Position numbers and translations under genes: made by a program
Origin: Diaphorobacter sp. HDW4A
Lineage (GTDB): Bacteria; Pseudomonadota; Gammaproteobacteria; Burkholderiales; Burkholderiaceae_C
DNA length: 64,000 nt
Assembly (NCBI RefSeq): GCF_011305995.1
Contig: NZ_CP049910.1
Location: forward strand, 1,054,001-1,118,000
Direction of reading: 5' to 3'
Shown: positions 25,811 to 35,307 of the stretch, piece by piece
Layout of the letters: each line of letters starts with the position of its first letter
How positions within the stretch are numbered: the stretch's first letter is position 1
Notes under the pieces: model-generated
Told to the model about the DNA's origin: nothing
What the model saw: the letters and a program-made list of their open reading frames with translations, nothing else
The model's database searches: none

Positions 25811-28483
25811 ATGTCTTTGCCTGCTTCACGATCCACTGCGATTTTTCGCGCTTGCGTCGTCAATGCCGTCAAGGAAAGCGAGGCATTGATGGAACAGTTG
25901 ATCCGCACTACGCGCGCGGATCTCACCGAAACCGAACAGAAGGCCAGCGGCATTCAGGAGCGCATGCATCTGGGTGACGCTCTGCGTGCGCTGGACCAGC
26001 AGGAAGCCACGCTGCTCAAGAGTTACCCGATGGCGCTGCTGGAGACTTTCTCCGATGGCGGCGGTTCGGCCAACAAATCGCGTGCCGCGCTCGACACCGG
26101 CATGGATTTCGGCGAGCTCACGCTGGTCGATGACAACGAGGTGATGGCGCAGGTCGAGCTGGCCCGTGCGCAGCAGATCGCCAGTCATGCAACCGACGCA
26201 GCGCTCGCTGAACTCAACACGCTGGTCAGTTCCGCCCAGGGCTTCTCGAACGTGCAGCCCGAGCGCAACCCGTTTCGCCCCGAAAACTACATCCGTGCCT
26301 TGCAGCGCGCGGTGGATGACTGCCAAGTCTCCAGCGAAACGCGCCAGCTCTGGATCGAGCGCATGCGCGAAGTGCTCGGCCCCGAGTTGACGGCCGCCTA
26401 CAAGCGCGTGAGCGAAAGCTTGCGTGAGCATGGCGTCACCCCAGTGGGCTACATGGTGGCGTCAGTCCCCGGAACACAACGCAATAGCAATGGGGGCTCG
26501 CAAGCAGGCATGGCGCAGGGCGGTGGAACTGCGGGTTACGGTTACACCCAGAGCAATTTCGCGCCGCCCACGCATGCCGGGCTTCACGGCGGCTGGAACG
26601 CGACCGGGCTCGCCCCCATCGCTCCCATGGGCTATGGACAGCCCATGATCGCTACGCCCACCGATCCGCAGGAGGCGATTCTGGCGGCGGGCATTCTGCG
26701 CCAGATGTTGGCGGCAGGTGGCGATCCGTTTGCCTACGACGCGGTTCAGCCGATGCAGCAGCGCGTCATGCCGGTGGCGCAGCAGGTGGTGATGAATTCG
26801 GGCCACGCGGCGCCCGTGAATTACTCGAACGCACAGGCTTCCGAGGCGATGGAAGACATCGCTCAGTTGGAGAAGCTCGTTGGGCGACTGTCGGGCAACC
26901 TCGGTGTAGCGCAGCCAGTCCCTGGTGTTCCGATGATGCGAGCGGGCGAGGTCCCCGTCGTTCCCGCCACCAACTGGCAGCAGGATGTCTCCGTGCCGGG
27001 CAACCTGTCGGCCTATGGCAGTCTGTCGGCGCGCACAGCGACCGAAGTGCTCAGTCGCATGATGGATCACATCGCGCAGGATTCCCGGTTGCTCGCGCCC
27101 GTGCAGCGCGCGGTGCAGAACCTGGAGCCCGCACTCAAGCGACTGGTGCGACATGACGCGAGTTTTTTCTCTAACGAACAGCACCCTGCGCGGCGTCTGC
27201 TCGATGACCTGACGCAGCGCAGCCTCACGTTCACGGATCCGGACTCCAAGGGCTTTCGCAAATATATCCAGCTCGTCAACGCAGCCGTGCAGCATCTGGC
27301 CACGATGTCAGTGCATGACGCAAGCGCGTTCGAGCATGTCTCCGGCGCGCTGGAGAGTGCATGGAACACGCAGGTCCAGCAACTGCGCCGCCAGCAGGAC
27401 AATGAACAGAAGGCCCTGGCCGAAACCGAAAAGCGGCAGATGTTGACCGCGCGGCTAGCCAAGGATTTCCACCAACTGCCCGAGGCGCGTAATGTTCCGC
27501 CTGACATTCTGGAATTCATCACCGGCGTGTGGGCTGGGGTGGTGGCCAAGGCGCAGTGCGATGCTGTGCAGCACGGCATTCAGCCCGGCGGCGACCCGCA
27601 CGGCTATCTCGCCGTGGTGCCGCAGATTCTCTGGTGCGCGCAGCCCAGTTACAACCCTGAAGACGCGCAGCGCATTCTGCCGCTGCTGACACCAATGCAG
27701 TTCACCGTGCGCGATGGCCTGCGCAGTGTGGGGCAGCCCGATCAGAACATTGCTCTGGTGTTGCAGCGCCTTGCAGGATTGCAGAACAAGGTCGCCGAGA
27801 GTGCTGCAGAATTTCAACGCAGCACGAGGGTCGACGTGCAGATTGATGTGCCCGTCGAGCCAGAGGCGGCAGCGCCAGCTCCCGTGCCGGTATCTGTCGC
27901 CCGGGTCCCGGAACCAGCGCCGCAGCACGTGGGAAGTGTGGCAAGGGTGGAGAAAGTGGAGAAGCGCCTCTCGCGGACCCTGACGGAGACGCCTGCGCAG
28001 ACCTTTTTTGCGGAACCAGCTCCGGCGCCAGCTCCAGTAGCCATGCCCGTTTCACAGGCATTGCAGGAAACCGAACCCGTGTCTGTGTCCGCGCCAGAGA
28101 CGCTGGCGCCGTCTGAAGTCGCGGTGCCCCCCCCGCTGGACATCAGCGCGAGTGTGCCGCTGGAAGCCCCAGCAGGCGTCTCGGAAGAAACCGGTAGATC
28201 AGGCAATGGCACCGAATTCGAAGTCGGTCAGTGGGTGGAGCTCACGACCAATCAGCGCACCGTGAAGACCCAGCTCACTTGGGTCAGCCCGCACAACACG
28301 CTGTTTTTGTTCACTGCGCTTGATGCCAGCACGCAGTCGATGACGCGCCGCATGCTCGACAAGCTCAACGCCGAGGGCATGATCCGCAAGCTCGAGGATC
28401 AGCGCGTTGTGGCACGCGCGTTGGGAGCCGTCGCTGCGGACGCCAAGGACTCCAAGCTGCGCAGCAGCAAGAAAGCCGCCTGA
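25811..28483 (+). CDS. DUF1631 domain protein
   Basis: This 890-residue protein is typical of the DUF1631 family, common in Burkholderiales: an N-terminal helical block (LIRTTRADLTETEQKASGIQ, LRALDQQEATLLKSYP), a long variable middle, a helical core, a Pro/Ala-rich linker at about 680-800, and a conserved C-terminal beta module (VGQWVELTTNQRTVKTQLTW). The linker has Ala/Pro-type repeats. No signal peptide or membrane segment is seen, so it is probably cytoplasmic. Its function is not established; I make no functional claim. Confidence 0.85.
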   Translation: MSLPASRSTAIFRACVVNAVKESEALMEQLIRTTRADLTETEQKASGIQERMHLGDALRALDQQEATLLKSYPMALLETFSDGGGSANKSRAALDTGMDFGELTLVDDNEVMAQVELARAQQIASHATDAALAELNTLVSSAQGFSNVQPERNPFRPENYIRALQRAVDDCQVSSETRQLWIERMREVLGPELTAAYKRVSESLREHGVTPVGYMVASVPGTQRNSNGGSQAGMAQGGGTAGYGYTQSNFAPPTHAGLHGGWNATGLAPIAPMGYGQPMIATPTDPQEAILAAGILRQMLAAGGDPFAYDAVQPMQQRVMPVAQQVVMNSGHAAPVNYSNAQASEAMEDIAQLEKLVGRLSGNLGVAQPVPGVPMMRAGEVPVVPATNWQQDVSVPGNLSAYGSLSARTATEVLSRMMDHIAQDSRLLAPVQRAVQNLEPALKRLVRHDASFFSNEQHPARRLLDDLTQRSLTFTDPDSKGFRKYIQLVNAAVQHLATMSVHDASAFEHVSGALESAWNTQVQQLRRQQDNEQKALAETEKRQMLTARLAKDFHQLPEARNVPPDILEFITGVWAGVVAKAQCDAVQHGIQPGGDPHGYLAVVPQILWCAQPSYNPEDAQRILPLLTPMQFTVRDGLRSVGQPDQNIALVLQRLAGLQNKVAESAAEFQRSTRVDVQIDVPVEPEAAAPAPVPVSVARVPEPAPQHVGSVARVEKVEKRLSRTLTETPAQTFFAEPAPAPAPVAMPVSQALQETEPVSVSAPETLAPSEVAVPPPLDISASVPLEAPAGVSEETGRSGNGTEFEVGQWVELTTNQRTVKTQLTWVSPHNTLFLFTALDASTQSMTRRMLDKLNAEGMIRKLEDQRVVARALGAVAADAKDSKLRSSKKAA

Positions 28484-28490
28484 GCCCCGA

Positions 28491-29876
28491 TCAAACGGCC
28501 GTCGAGGCGTTGATGGATGCAGGTTCCTTGGCCTGCGCGCTCTTGTAGGTCACGCGCTTGCGTACCAATTGGATGTGGTTGCGCAGTGCATACAGTTCCT
28601 CGGCATAGGACAGCGGCACGCTGATCTTCTCGACTTGAGTTTCCAGCTTGTCGAGTTGCCCGAGCAGCTCCTTGCCGTCGAACGTGCCGCTTTCCATCTC
28701 GTCCTCGATCTCGCGCAGCTTGCCGTACCAGCGGAACACGCGCGAGCGCACTCGGAACTGGTAGAGCGGCGGCACGATGCGCGACAGCGGCAGCATCACG
28801 GCGATCAACAGACCCATCACCAGCCACATGCGCTCGATGAGGTTGGCGATCCAGAACGGCATGTAGCGCTGCAGCGATGGGGTCGGCTCATTGATTGCGC
28901 GTTCGGCTTCCTTGGCGATCGGCAACTCGGCATGTAGCGTGCTCGGAAATTCGCGTGCGCGGTTGAACCAACCGGCCGAACCGTGGATGTTCTGCGCGTT
29001 TTGCGCAAACAGCGTGAGCAGGGCGGGGTGGGTTCCCTCGCGCGCCAGCAGCGAGGTGGTCGACGCCACCAGCCGCACATCACGCTGAGGCACGTTCTTG
29101 GCCAGATCAACCACGCCGCGAGGCAGCGTGACCGGCGTGAGGAACGGAAAGCGGCGGCTGTAGGCCTCGTTCTGCGCAAAGCTCAGCAGCTGCACGCCGG
29201 GGGTCTGCAGCAACATCTGCACCATCAGCGATTCGGGGGCCGATGCGAACACGATGGCGTCAAGTTCGCCGTTCAGAAATGCGACTGTCGCGGGTGTCTG
29301 GCTCAGCTCGCTGAGCGAGAGTTCCTTGAGCTCGATGTGGTTGGCATCCAGCAGTCGCTCCATGAGCTTGGGCAAGCCACTGCCCGCAGAGCCTACGTTC
29401 ACGCGCATGCCACGCAGTTGGTGCAGGCCGTCGAGGCGTTCGCTGCGGGTGAATTTTTTGGCCGAATCGGCGCGGTAGAACAGCCATACCGGCTCGACGA
29501 ACAGACTGCCCAACGACACCAGTTCCTCGCTGTCCTCGGGTTTGAGTTCGCCACTGCCGCCCTGCACGAACGCGAGATCGACTTCGCCGTCGCGCAGCAA
29601 CTGCAGGTTGGAAGAAGAACCTTCGCTCTCGACCAGCTTGACCTCGATGCCATCGGCCTTGAGTGCCTGCTGATAGCGCTTGCCGAACTCCGCATAGGCG
29701 CTCTGGCTCGGGCCGGTGGCGAGCGTCACGGACTTGGGCGGCGTGGGCTTGAGCCACCAGTACGCACCGATCACCAGCGCTACGCCCAGAATGGCCAGCG
29801 GCCCGGCCGAGACCAGCAGATCGCGGATCGACAACAGCAGATTGCGCAGTCCGCGCGACATCTGGGTAACGGTCAT
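28491..29876 (-). CDS. TAXI-family TRAP transporter solute-binding protein with membrane anchors
   Basis: The 461-residue protein opens with one membrane helix (about 24-41). It continues with the TAXI fold (VTLATGPSQSAYAEFGKRYQ, SSSNLQLLRDGEVDLAFVQ, GSGLPKLMERLL) and ends with a second hydrophobic helix near 340-365 and a helical cytoplasmic tail (VRSRVFRWYGKLREIEDEME). Ordinary TAXI receptors are free in the periplasm, so this is the anchored subtype. It follows the P1 peptidase gene with an ATGA overlap. No TRAP permease is near, so a sensory or regulatory role is possible. Confidence 0.82.
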   Translation of the reverse strand: MTVTQMSRGLRNLLLSIRDLLVSAGPLAILGVALVIGAYWWLKPTPPKSVTLATGPSQSAYAEFGKRYQQALKADGIEVKLVESEGSSSNLQLLRDGEVDLAFVQGGSGELKPEDSEELVSLGSLFVEPVWLFYRADSAKKFTRSERLDGLHQLRGMRVNVGSAGSGLPKLMERLLDANHIELKELSLSELSQTPATVAFLNGELDAIVFASAPESLMVQMLLQTPGVQLLSFAQNEAYSRRFPFLTPVTLPRGVVDLAKNVPQRDVRLVASTTSLLAREGTHPALLTLFAQNAQNIHGSAGWFNRAREFPSTLHAELPIAKEAERAINEPTPSLQRYMPFWIANLIERMWLVMGLLIAVMLPLSRIVPPLYQFRVRSRVFRWYGKLREIEDEMESGTFDGKELLGQLDKLETQVEKISVPLSYAEELYALRNHIQLVRKRVTYKSAQAKEPASINASTAV

Positions 29877-30907
29877 GCTGCTACCTCCGCGCGCCAGTCG
29901 GCCAGGCCTGGCAGGACCATGCCATTCGGCAGCGTGATCGAGCCCGCCGCCCGCACCGCTTGCTCGGTCGCCAGCGCCACGGCCTCGGCGGCCATCGCCG
30001 CGAGTACCAGCATGCCGGGGTTTTCATCGACCAGCCCGGTGCCGAGCGCGAACAGCGTGTCACCATCCGTCATCGTGTGCACCGGGTTGATGCTGCGCGC
30101 GAGGCCGTCATGGCCCACCGTGGCCAGGCGCTGGGCCTGCACCTTGGTGATCTGCGCGTCGGTGGCGATCACGCCGATAGTCGTGTTGATGCCCGCCAGC
30201 AGTGATCGCGGCGCCTCGCCTGCGAGCAGCGCGCGGCGCGTGTCGCGCAGACGCTGTCCGTCGTCCGTGCGCGCCCCGGCCAGCGGCGCGGCGTCCTGTG
30301 GCGACACCACATCGCCCACCGCATTGCAGGCGATCAGCGCGCCCACGGTGACCCGGCCCACGCGCACCGAAGCGCTGCCGATGCCGCCCTTCATCGCATT
30401 CTGCAGACCGAACATCTTGCCCACCACGGCCCCGGCACCAGCACCGACATTGCCTTGCTCAATCACCCCACGCGACGCCGCCACGCAGGCTGCATAGCCC
30501 GCCGCCGCATCGGGGCGGATCTTCATGTCGCCCACCGTCAGATCGAACAGCACGGCAGCAGGCACGATGGGCACGAGACCCACGCCCACGTCGAGACCGA
30601 TGCCTTGTTCCTCCAGCCACCGCATGGCGCCGGTCGCGGTATCGAGCCCGTAGGCACTGCCACCGGACAGCATGACTGCGTGCACCTGCTGCACGAGGTT
30701 GGACGGTTCGAGCAAGTCGGTCTCGCGCGTGCCCGGCGCCGCGCCGCGCACATCGACACCCGCCACCGCGCCGCTGCGCGCAAGGACGACGGAACAGCCT
30801 GTCGGGCGGCGTGAATCGGTGAATTGACCGACCTCGATGCCGGTCACATCGGTGATGGAGCCGCAGGGGCCGGTGGGTGCAGAGGGGGAATGTGGGCTGG
30901 GTTGCAT
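29873..30907 (-). CDS. P1-family (DmpA-like) aminopeptidase
   Basis: With ATG 30907 the product has 344 residues. It shows the N-terminal-nucleophile P1/S58 layout: SITDVTGIEVGQFTD, GSAYGLDTATGAMRWLEEQG, AMKGGIGSASVRVG with the expected Gly-Ser self-cleavage site, and VGALIACNAVGDV. Family members release N-terminal amino acids or D-amino-acid amides after autocleavage into two chains. The stop overlaps the start of the TAXI receptor gene, so the two are translationally coupled; the receptor might sense or deliver the peptide substrate. ATG 30958 is a less likely start. Confidence 0.87.
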   Translation of the reverse strand: MQPSPHSPSAPTGPCGSITDVTGIEVGQFTDSRRPTGCSVVLARSGAVAGVDVRGAAPGTRETDLLEPSNLVQQVHAVMLSGGSAYGLDTATGAMRWLEEQGIGLDVGVGLVPIVPAAVLFDLTVGDMKIRPDAAAGYAACVAASRGVIEQGNVGAGAGAVVGKMFGLQNAMKGGIGSASVRVGRVTVGALIACNAVGDVVSPQDAAPLAGARTDDGQRLRDTRRALLAGEAPRSLLAGINTTIGVIATDAQITKVQAQRLATVGHDGLARSINPVHTMTDGDTLFALGTGLVDENPGMLVLAAMAAEAVALATEQAVRAAGSITLPNGMVLPGLADWRAEVAA

Positions 30908-30976
30908 AGCGAATGGATTATCACGCGCCAAGTTGTGAGGCTCGGTGCAAGGTCGCAAACGAATGTTGCTGAGTCC

Positions 30977-31900
30977 TCAGCCTTGATGCCAGATCACCGC
31001 CCATGCAATCAAGACACCGACCAACGCATACAGCAGTCGATACCAAGTCTGCAGCCGCAACAAGCTTTGTGCATTCAGGTTGTTGCGTAGCGCCTTCCAA
31101 GTGAACAGGCCGTGAACAGGGTACAGCAGCGCAGTGACCAGCAACCCGCGCGGTACGCGTTCCTGCAAGGCGAGCAAAAGCAAAAGGGCATACGCCATGC
31201 TGAACAGGATGAAAGCAGCGACAAAGCATGGCCTTTGCCCGAATACGACGGCGTTGGTCCGGATATGGTTCAGCCGGTCGCCCTGGAGTCCGCGAATCTC
31301 GTGATTGAGATGCCCGGCGGCAAATACCAGTCCAAAGAAGACGCTGATGGCCCAGGCATCCAGGGTTGCGGGCGCTATGGCGGCGTATCCGAGCAGAAAA
31401 TGCAGTGCACCGCCGATGACGTGCAACGCGGTGCCACCAATAGGACGAGCCTTCATGTGAAATGGCGCAAGCGAATAGAGCGCGCTGGTGGCGACGATGA
31501 GCATGCCGAACATCAACGACTCGCGGTTCAGCATCCCCAGCAGCAACAGGCTTGTGAACAGTGTCGCAAGTGCAAGCCAGCCTACGGCGGTGCGGGTCAC
31601 CCCTTTGGACGCAAAGGTTCGCGCGGAACGTGTCGGGTCTTGAATGTCTGTCTTGATTTCAGCCCAGTCGTTCACCACAAAGACATGTGCCATAAGACAC
31701 AGATTTCCAGCCACAAGCAGCGCGGCCAATTGCCACCATTGCGTCGACAGCAATCCGCCAGCCAGTTGGCTGGAGGCCAGGAGCGCCCCCATCATCGGCG
31801 TGCCCTGAAGTACCAGTACTTCGTCCAGTCGTATGCTGCCCAGAACCCGCAGACAGCCTCGTGCACTTGCGTTTTTCGTGTCGCTCAACGGGCCACTCAC
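30977..31900 (-). CDS. UbiA-family membrane prenyltransferase-like protein
   Basis: A 307-residue polytopic protein with both polar UbiA motifs: NDWAEIKTD at about 77-85 (first Asp-rich motif, N-D-x-x-E-x-x-x-D) and NHEIRGLQGDRLNHIRT at about 199-215 (second motif, Asp reduced to E/D). UbiA enzymes move a prenyl or other diphosphate-linked group on to an acceptor in the membrane. Its start overlaps the stop of the 1029-residue gene upstream (ATGA), so they are expressed together. Quinone synthesis is unlikely because no ubi or men genes are nearby. Confidence 0.8.
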   Translation of the reverse strand: MSGPLSDTKNASARGCLRVLGSIRLDEVLVLQGTPMMGALLASSQLAGGLLSTQWWQLAALLVAGNLCLMAHVFVVNDWAEIKTDIQDPTRSARTFASKGVTRTAVGWLALATLFTSLLLLGMLNRESLMFGMLIVATSALYSLAPFHMKARPIGGTALHVIGGALHFLLGYAAIAPATLDAWAISVFFGLVFAAGHLNHEIRGLQGDRLNHIRTNAVVFGQRPCFVAAFILFSMAYALLLLLALQERVPRGLLVTALLYPVHGLFTWKALRNNLNAQSLLRLQTWYRLLYALVGVLIAWAVIWHQG

Positions 31901-34900
31901 GACCTCGCTCCCTGGCGAGGCGGCGACGCGGGAACTGCTTCGCCGCCTATCTTCGAACGTTCATTGTCGTGGTACAGGCGTAGCCACAGGGCATAGCCCA
32001 TGTCACGCGACCAGTAGAAGCGTTTCACTGAAGCGCTCATGTCATTGTGAAAGAACAGCAGCGGATCGCGCGTGATCGACGCGAATCCATGGGCGGCCAG
32101 TTGCTTGAGCAGTTCGCTGTTGCTGGCCTGCTCGCTCGGGTCGATCGGCTTGCCTTGCAGTTGACGAATGCGCGCCATCACATTCAGCCAAGGCTGTTGA
32201 CCAGCCACTTGTGTGGACAGGCGATTGACAGGTAACTCAAGCGGGCAGCCAATGCTCTCCAGTTCCTTTAACCGCATGGCGATGGCGGCGGGGGCATGTT
32301 GGTAATACACCCACAGCCGTTCGTCTGCAGCGCGTTTTTGCAGCGCACGGCAAAACGGTGGTGCTTGCGCGGGATACGCGTGGTGCAGCCAGAGCAGGAT
32401 GTGGATCTGAATGCCGATGTCGGGTGGATTCGGGGCACTGCCCGGATCGATGCACTCATATTGATTTTGCGGGGCGAGCCAGGTGCGGTACAAACCGTCG
32501 GCAGTCCGATACTTCTGCAGGGTGGCCAGTGCCCGATCCTGCAAAGCCAAATTGCCATTGGATGCGACACGCCAGACCAGTGCCGTGTCATCGGCATCGG
32601 GCGTGATGCGGCAGCTGATGGTGCCGTGCGTCGCAAGATCTGTGCGGCCGTGGTAGCGCACAAGGCCTGAGTCTTCGATCTGCGTGGACAGGAACGTGCG
32701 CGCGCGCGCCAGCATCTCCTGCGCGCCCGCTTCGCGAGCGACGGGTCCGAGGATGTCGAGCATTTCCGCATTGGAGAAGATGTTCAGCTCCTGCTTGGCG
32801 TCCCGGTACTGCAGGGACTGTGTGTGCTCGGTCAGCCAGTAGCCATCGGCATGTTGTCGATGAGCCAACATGCTGGAAGCGTACTGCGCCGCTTCGGTCA
32901 GCGTCCACGTGCCTGAGGGAGGCTGCGGCATGCGGGTTGGAATGATCAGTTTGGCGGTGGGCAGCGCCAGACCTTTGCCTCCAGACTTGGGGAGCACCAG
33001 CACTGTGAGCACATGCTCGCCGGGGGAGAGGTCTCTGGCGGGCAGGGTGATGCGCCAGCCGCTTGCAGCCAGCACGGCCGTGTACTGCACCACGTCGGGT
33101 CGCTCGAAGAATGTGGTGATGCCTCGCGGATAGGGCTTGCCGTCGAAAAGCAGTTGTACCTGTGCAGGCGTGTCGCCATGGGCCAGAGCCCACCCTGCGA
33201 TGTCGACGGTGTCGCCGGCATGCACGCTGATCGAATCGATGGAGCCCTGCAGGGGCGCGACGGTCGCGTTGTCGGGCGGTGCCTTCAAGTCGAAGGTGAC
33301 ATTCGGCAGGATGCGGGGTTGTGCATTGGGGTGGGAGCGGACCATGGCAGTGAATACATGCCGTCCGGGCTCGTATTCGGTTGACGGAAACACCATGCGC
33401 CACCCGACGGGAGTTCCAATTCCGAGTGAACGTTCGACATCTGGACGCACAACAAACGTGGCGGTCGCTGCAGACCGCTTCTTTCCATCACCCAACAGAT
33501 GCAGGTCATAGGGTGCCTTCCCGCCCAGTAATGTCCAGCCTTCGACCACCATCGAACCTGAAGGGGTGAGAACCGCACGTTCGATCGACCCCATCAGCAG
33601 GGGAGTGAGGTCGTTGAAGAACACGGGCTTGGATAGAAATGGCGCGTTTGAGGTTTTCCAAGCGGCCCGCTTTTCCATCTTGTTCATTTCGGCGGGGGAT
33701 ATCTTGCTGGGCGATGCAAGGGACTGTGCATGCGCTTGACCTGTATATCCGAACGCTCCAAGAGCTTCCATGGCGATGGATGCAAGACATGCCACGATGA
33801 ATACCGCGCGCCCGCTGCGCATCAACGATTGGATTGCCACAGGCAGCAACCAAAAAAGGATCGGCAGCATGTCGGTGAGATAGCGAGGGCCCCAACTGAC
33901 TCCTTGCGTCCAATGCACGGTGGCGTAGAACAGAATCTGCACGGCGACGGCTCCCAGCAGACATCGTGCGAGCAGTGGGGACGACGCTTGCGCGATCACG
34001 GTCCGCAGTCGCAAGACGACGAGCAACAGGAACGGCGAAAAAACGAACAGCCCGTGCACAGGGCTGATCAGCAGTGCCATGATGCCTTCCGGAATCCGGG
34101 ACAGGGTCACCGCCGACTGCGCACCTTGGGCAACGATGCCGTAGCCGCCCATCACATAGCCGGTCATGCCGAGGTTGTAGGCAAGAGTCAGCGCAATTGG
34201 CACCAGTGCGCCTGCTGCAAACGCCGCATAGTGCCCGCGTGCCCAGACCAGTGCATAGGCAGCGAAGCCTGCAGCCAGCAGCGCATCAGGTGGTCGGTTG
34301 CAGGCGATGAGCGCGCATGTCAGACCGAGGCCCATGGCGCTCCATCGGTTGCAGCGGTCGGCGGTGACGAGCCATAGCGCAAAGGTCACCAGCAACTGCG
34401 CGACGCCATGCATCCACAACGCCTGACTGCTGATGACCCAAGTGGACGTGCCAAGTGCGAACACCAATGACAGCAATGCTGCGGTACGTGCGCGGGACTG
34501 TCGCCGCAGCACCAGATACAGCAAGGTGGTGGTGAGGCTCGCGACCAGCGAGGCGCTCAGCTTTTCCATCAGGCGCGCGACCTGATCGAACACGCCCGGG
34601 TGCCAACCGACATGCTCCATATAGAGATACGCCGGCAGATAGAGAGGCGTGACGAGCAGCGGTGTAACCAGGGGGTAGAGCGATACCGGATTGCCGTTGG
34701 GCCCCCGGTTGACCCAGATGATGGCTTCTTTGGGGGAGTCCGGAATCTTGACGCCTTGAGCGACTTGTTCTGCAATGGGTTCGAGTGCCAGGCTGTGGTG
34801 CTTCCAGATCGACAGAGGCAGATACCGCGCCACGTAGCTGTCTGCCGCGCCAATGGAGCGGAGATTGGCGTTGAAGACTGCAAAGCAGATCAGGCCAATG

Positions 34901-34986
34901 GCAAGGCCGATCCATACATCCTGATAGCGTGGACGGTTGGAGTTCTTTGCCATGCCCGGAGGCACCCTCGTTTTTATTGTGCTCAC
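31897..34986 (-). CDS. Large membrane protein: GT-C-like domain, two beta modules, DxDDTA alpha/alpha domain
   Basis: This 1029-residue protein is unusual. Residues 22-410 contain about ten membrane helices and GT-C-like loops (NRGPNGNPVSLYP, SWGPRYLTDMLP), as in lipid-linked sugar transferases. Residues 465-565 and 580-685 look like two related beta-sandwich modules (VVEGWTLLGGKAPYDLHLLGD; VDIAGWALAHGDTPAQVQLL). Residues 690-1005 are helical, with QHADGYWLTE, and contain TPDADDTALVW at 795-805, the exact D-x-D-D-T-A pattern of class II terpene cyclases such as squalene-hopene cyclase. It precedes and overlaps a UbiA-like gene. A role in polyprenyl or terpenoid-linked glycolipid formation is inference; a simple alpha/alpha toroid of other function is the alternative. 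Confidence 0.65.
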   Translation of the reverse strand: MSTIKTRVPPGMAKNSNRPRYQDVWIGLAIGLICFAVFNANLRSIGAADSYVARYLPLSIWKHHSLALEPIAEQVAQGVKIPDSPKEAIIWVNRGPNGNPVSLYPLVTPLLVTPLYLPAYLYMEHVGWHPGVFDQVARLMEKLSASLVASLTTTLLYLVLRRQSRARTAALLSLVFALGTSTWVISSQALWMHGVAQLLVTFALWLVTADRCNRWSAMGLGLTCALIACNRPPDALLAAGFAAYALVWARGHYAAFAAGALVPIALTLAYNLGMTGYVMGGYGIVAQGAQSAVTLSRIPEGIMALLISPVHGLFVFSPFLLLVVLRLRTVIAQASSPLLARCLLGAVAVQILFYATVHWTQGVSWGPRYLTDMLPILFWLLPVAIQSLMRSGRAVFIVACLASIAMEALGAFGYTGQAHAQSLASPSKISPAEMNKMEKRAAWKTSNAPFLSKPVFFNDLTPLLMGSIERAVLTPSGSMVVEGWTLLGGKAPYDLHLLGDGKKRSAATATFVVRPDVERSLGIGTPVGWRMVFPSTEYEPGRHVFTAMVRSHPNAQPRILPNVTFDLKAPPDNATVAPLQGSIDSISVHAGDTVDIAGWALAHGDTPAQVQLLFDGKPYPRGITTFFERPDVVQYTAVLAASGWRITLPARDLSPGEHVLTVLVLPKSGGKGLALPTAKLIIPTRMPQPPSGTWTLTEAAQYASSMLAHRQHADGYWLTEHTQSLQYRDAKQELNIFSNAEMLDILGPVAREAGAQEMLARARTFLSTQIEDSGLVRYHGRTDLATHGTISCRITPDADDTALVWRVASNGNLALQDRALATLQKYRTADGLYRTWLAPQNQYECIDPGSAPNPPDIGIQIHILLWLHHAYPAQAPPFCRALQKRAADERLWVYYQHAPAAIAMRLKELESIGCPLELPVNRLSTQVAGQQPWLNVMARIRQLQGKPIDPSEQASNSELLKQLAAHGFASITRDPLLFFHNDMSASVKRFYWSRDMGYALWLRLYHDNERSKIGGEAVPASPPRQGARS

Positions 34987-35307
34987 TCTGAAACGTACGG
35001 ATAGGGACTGAAAGCATCGTGAATGAGGTCTTGAAAGACTGTCATAAGACAGCAGTCATTCGACGTTTTCAAACCTGCATGTTCACTGTAAGTCGCGGCA
35101 GTGTAGGCCGTTACTCCTGAGTGATGTATAGATTGGTACTATTTTTATGTGAGCGGTGATGATTCGTCCGTGTGGTACCTAACTTTATATGCGTTCATGG
35201 CATATGTATCAAGTTTTATATTATTTTGAGAAATCAATCCAGATCGAGATACTTCATACCCATCAACAAACACATATGCCCTTGCGAGGGTTCTCGGAGA
35301 TAACTAC
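34987..35307. other. AT-rich divergent control region
   Basis: No gene is visible. The segment is markedly richer in A and T than its surroundings, especially 35120-35260. It separates the leftward 1029-residue gene from the rightward MetQ-like gene, so promoters for both are expected. I could not assign confident -35/-10 boxes. GGAG lies 8 bases before the metQ-like ATG. Confidence 0.5.

Noticed and set aside
28983..30497. 504-codon open frame on the plus strand across the TAXI and peptidase genes
   Set aside because: It crosses the boundary of two coupled genes on the other strand and has no recognisable domain.
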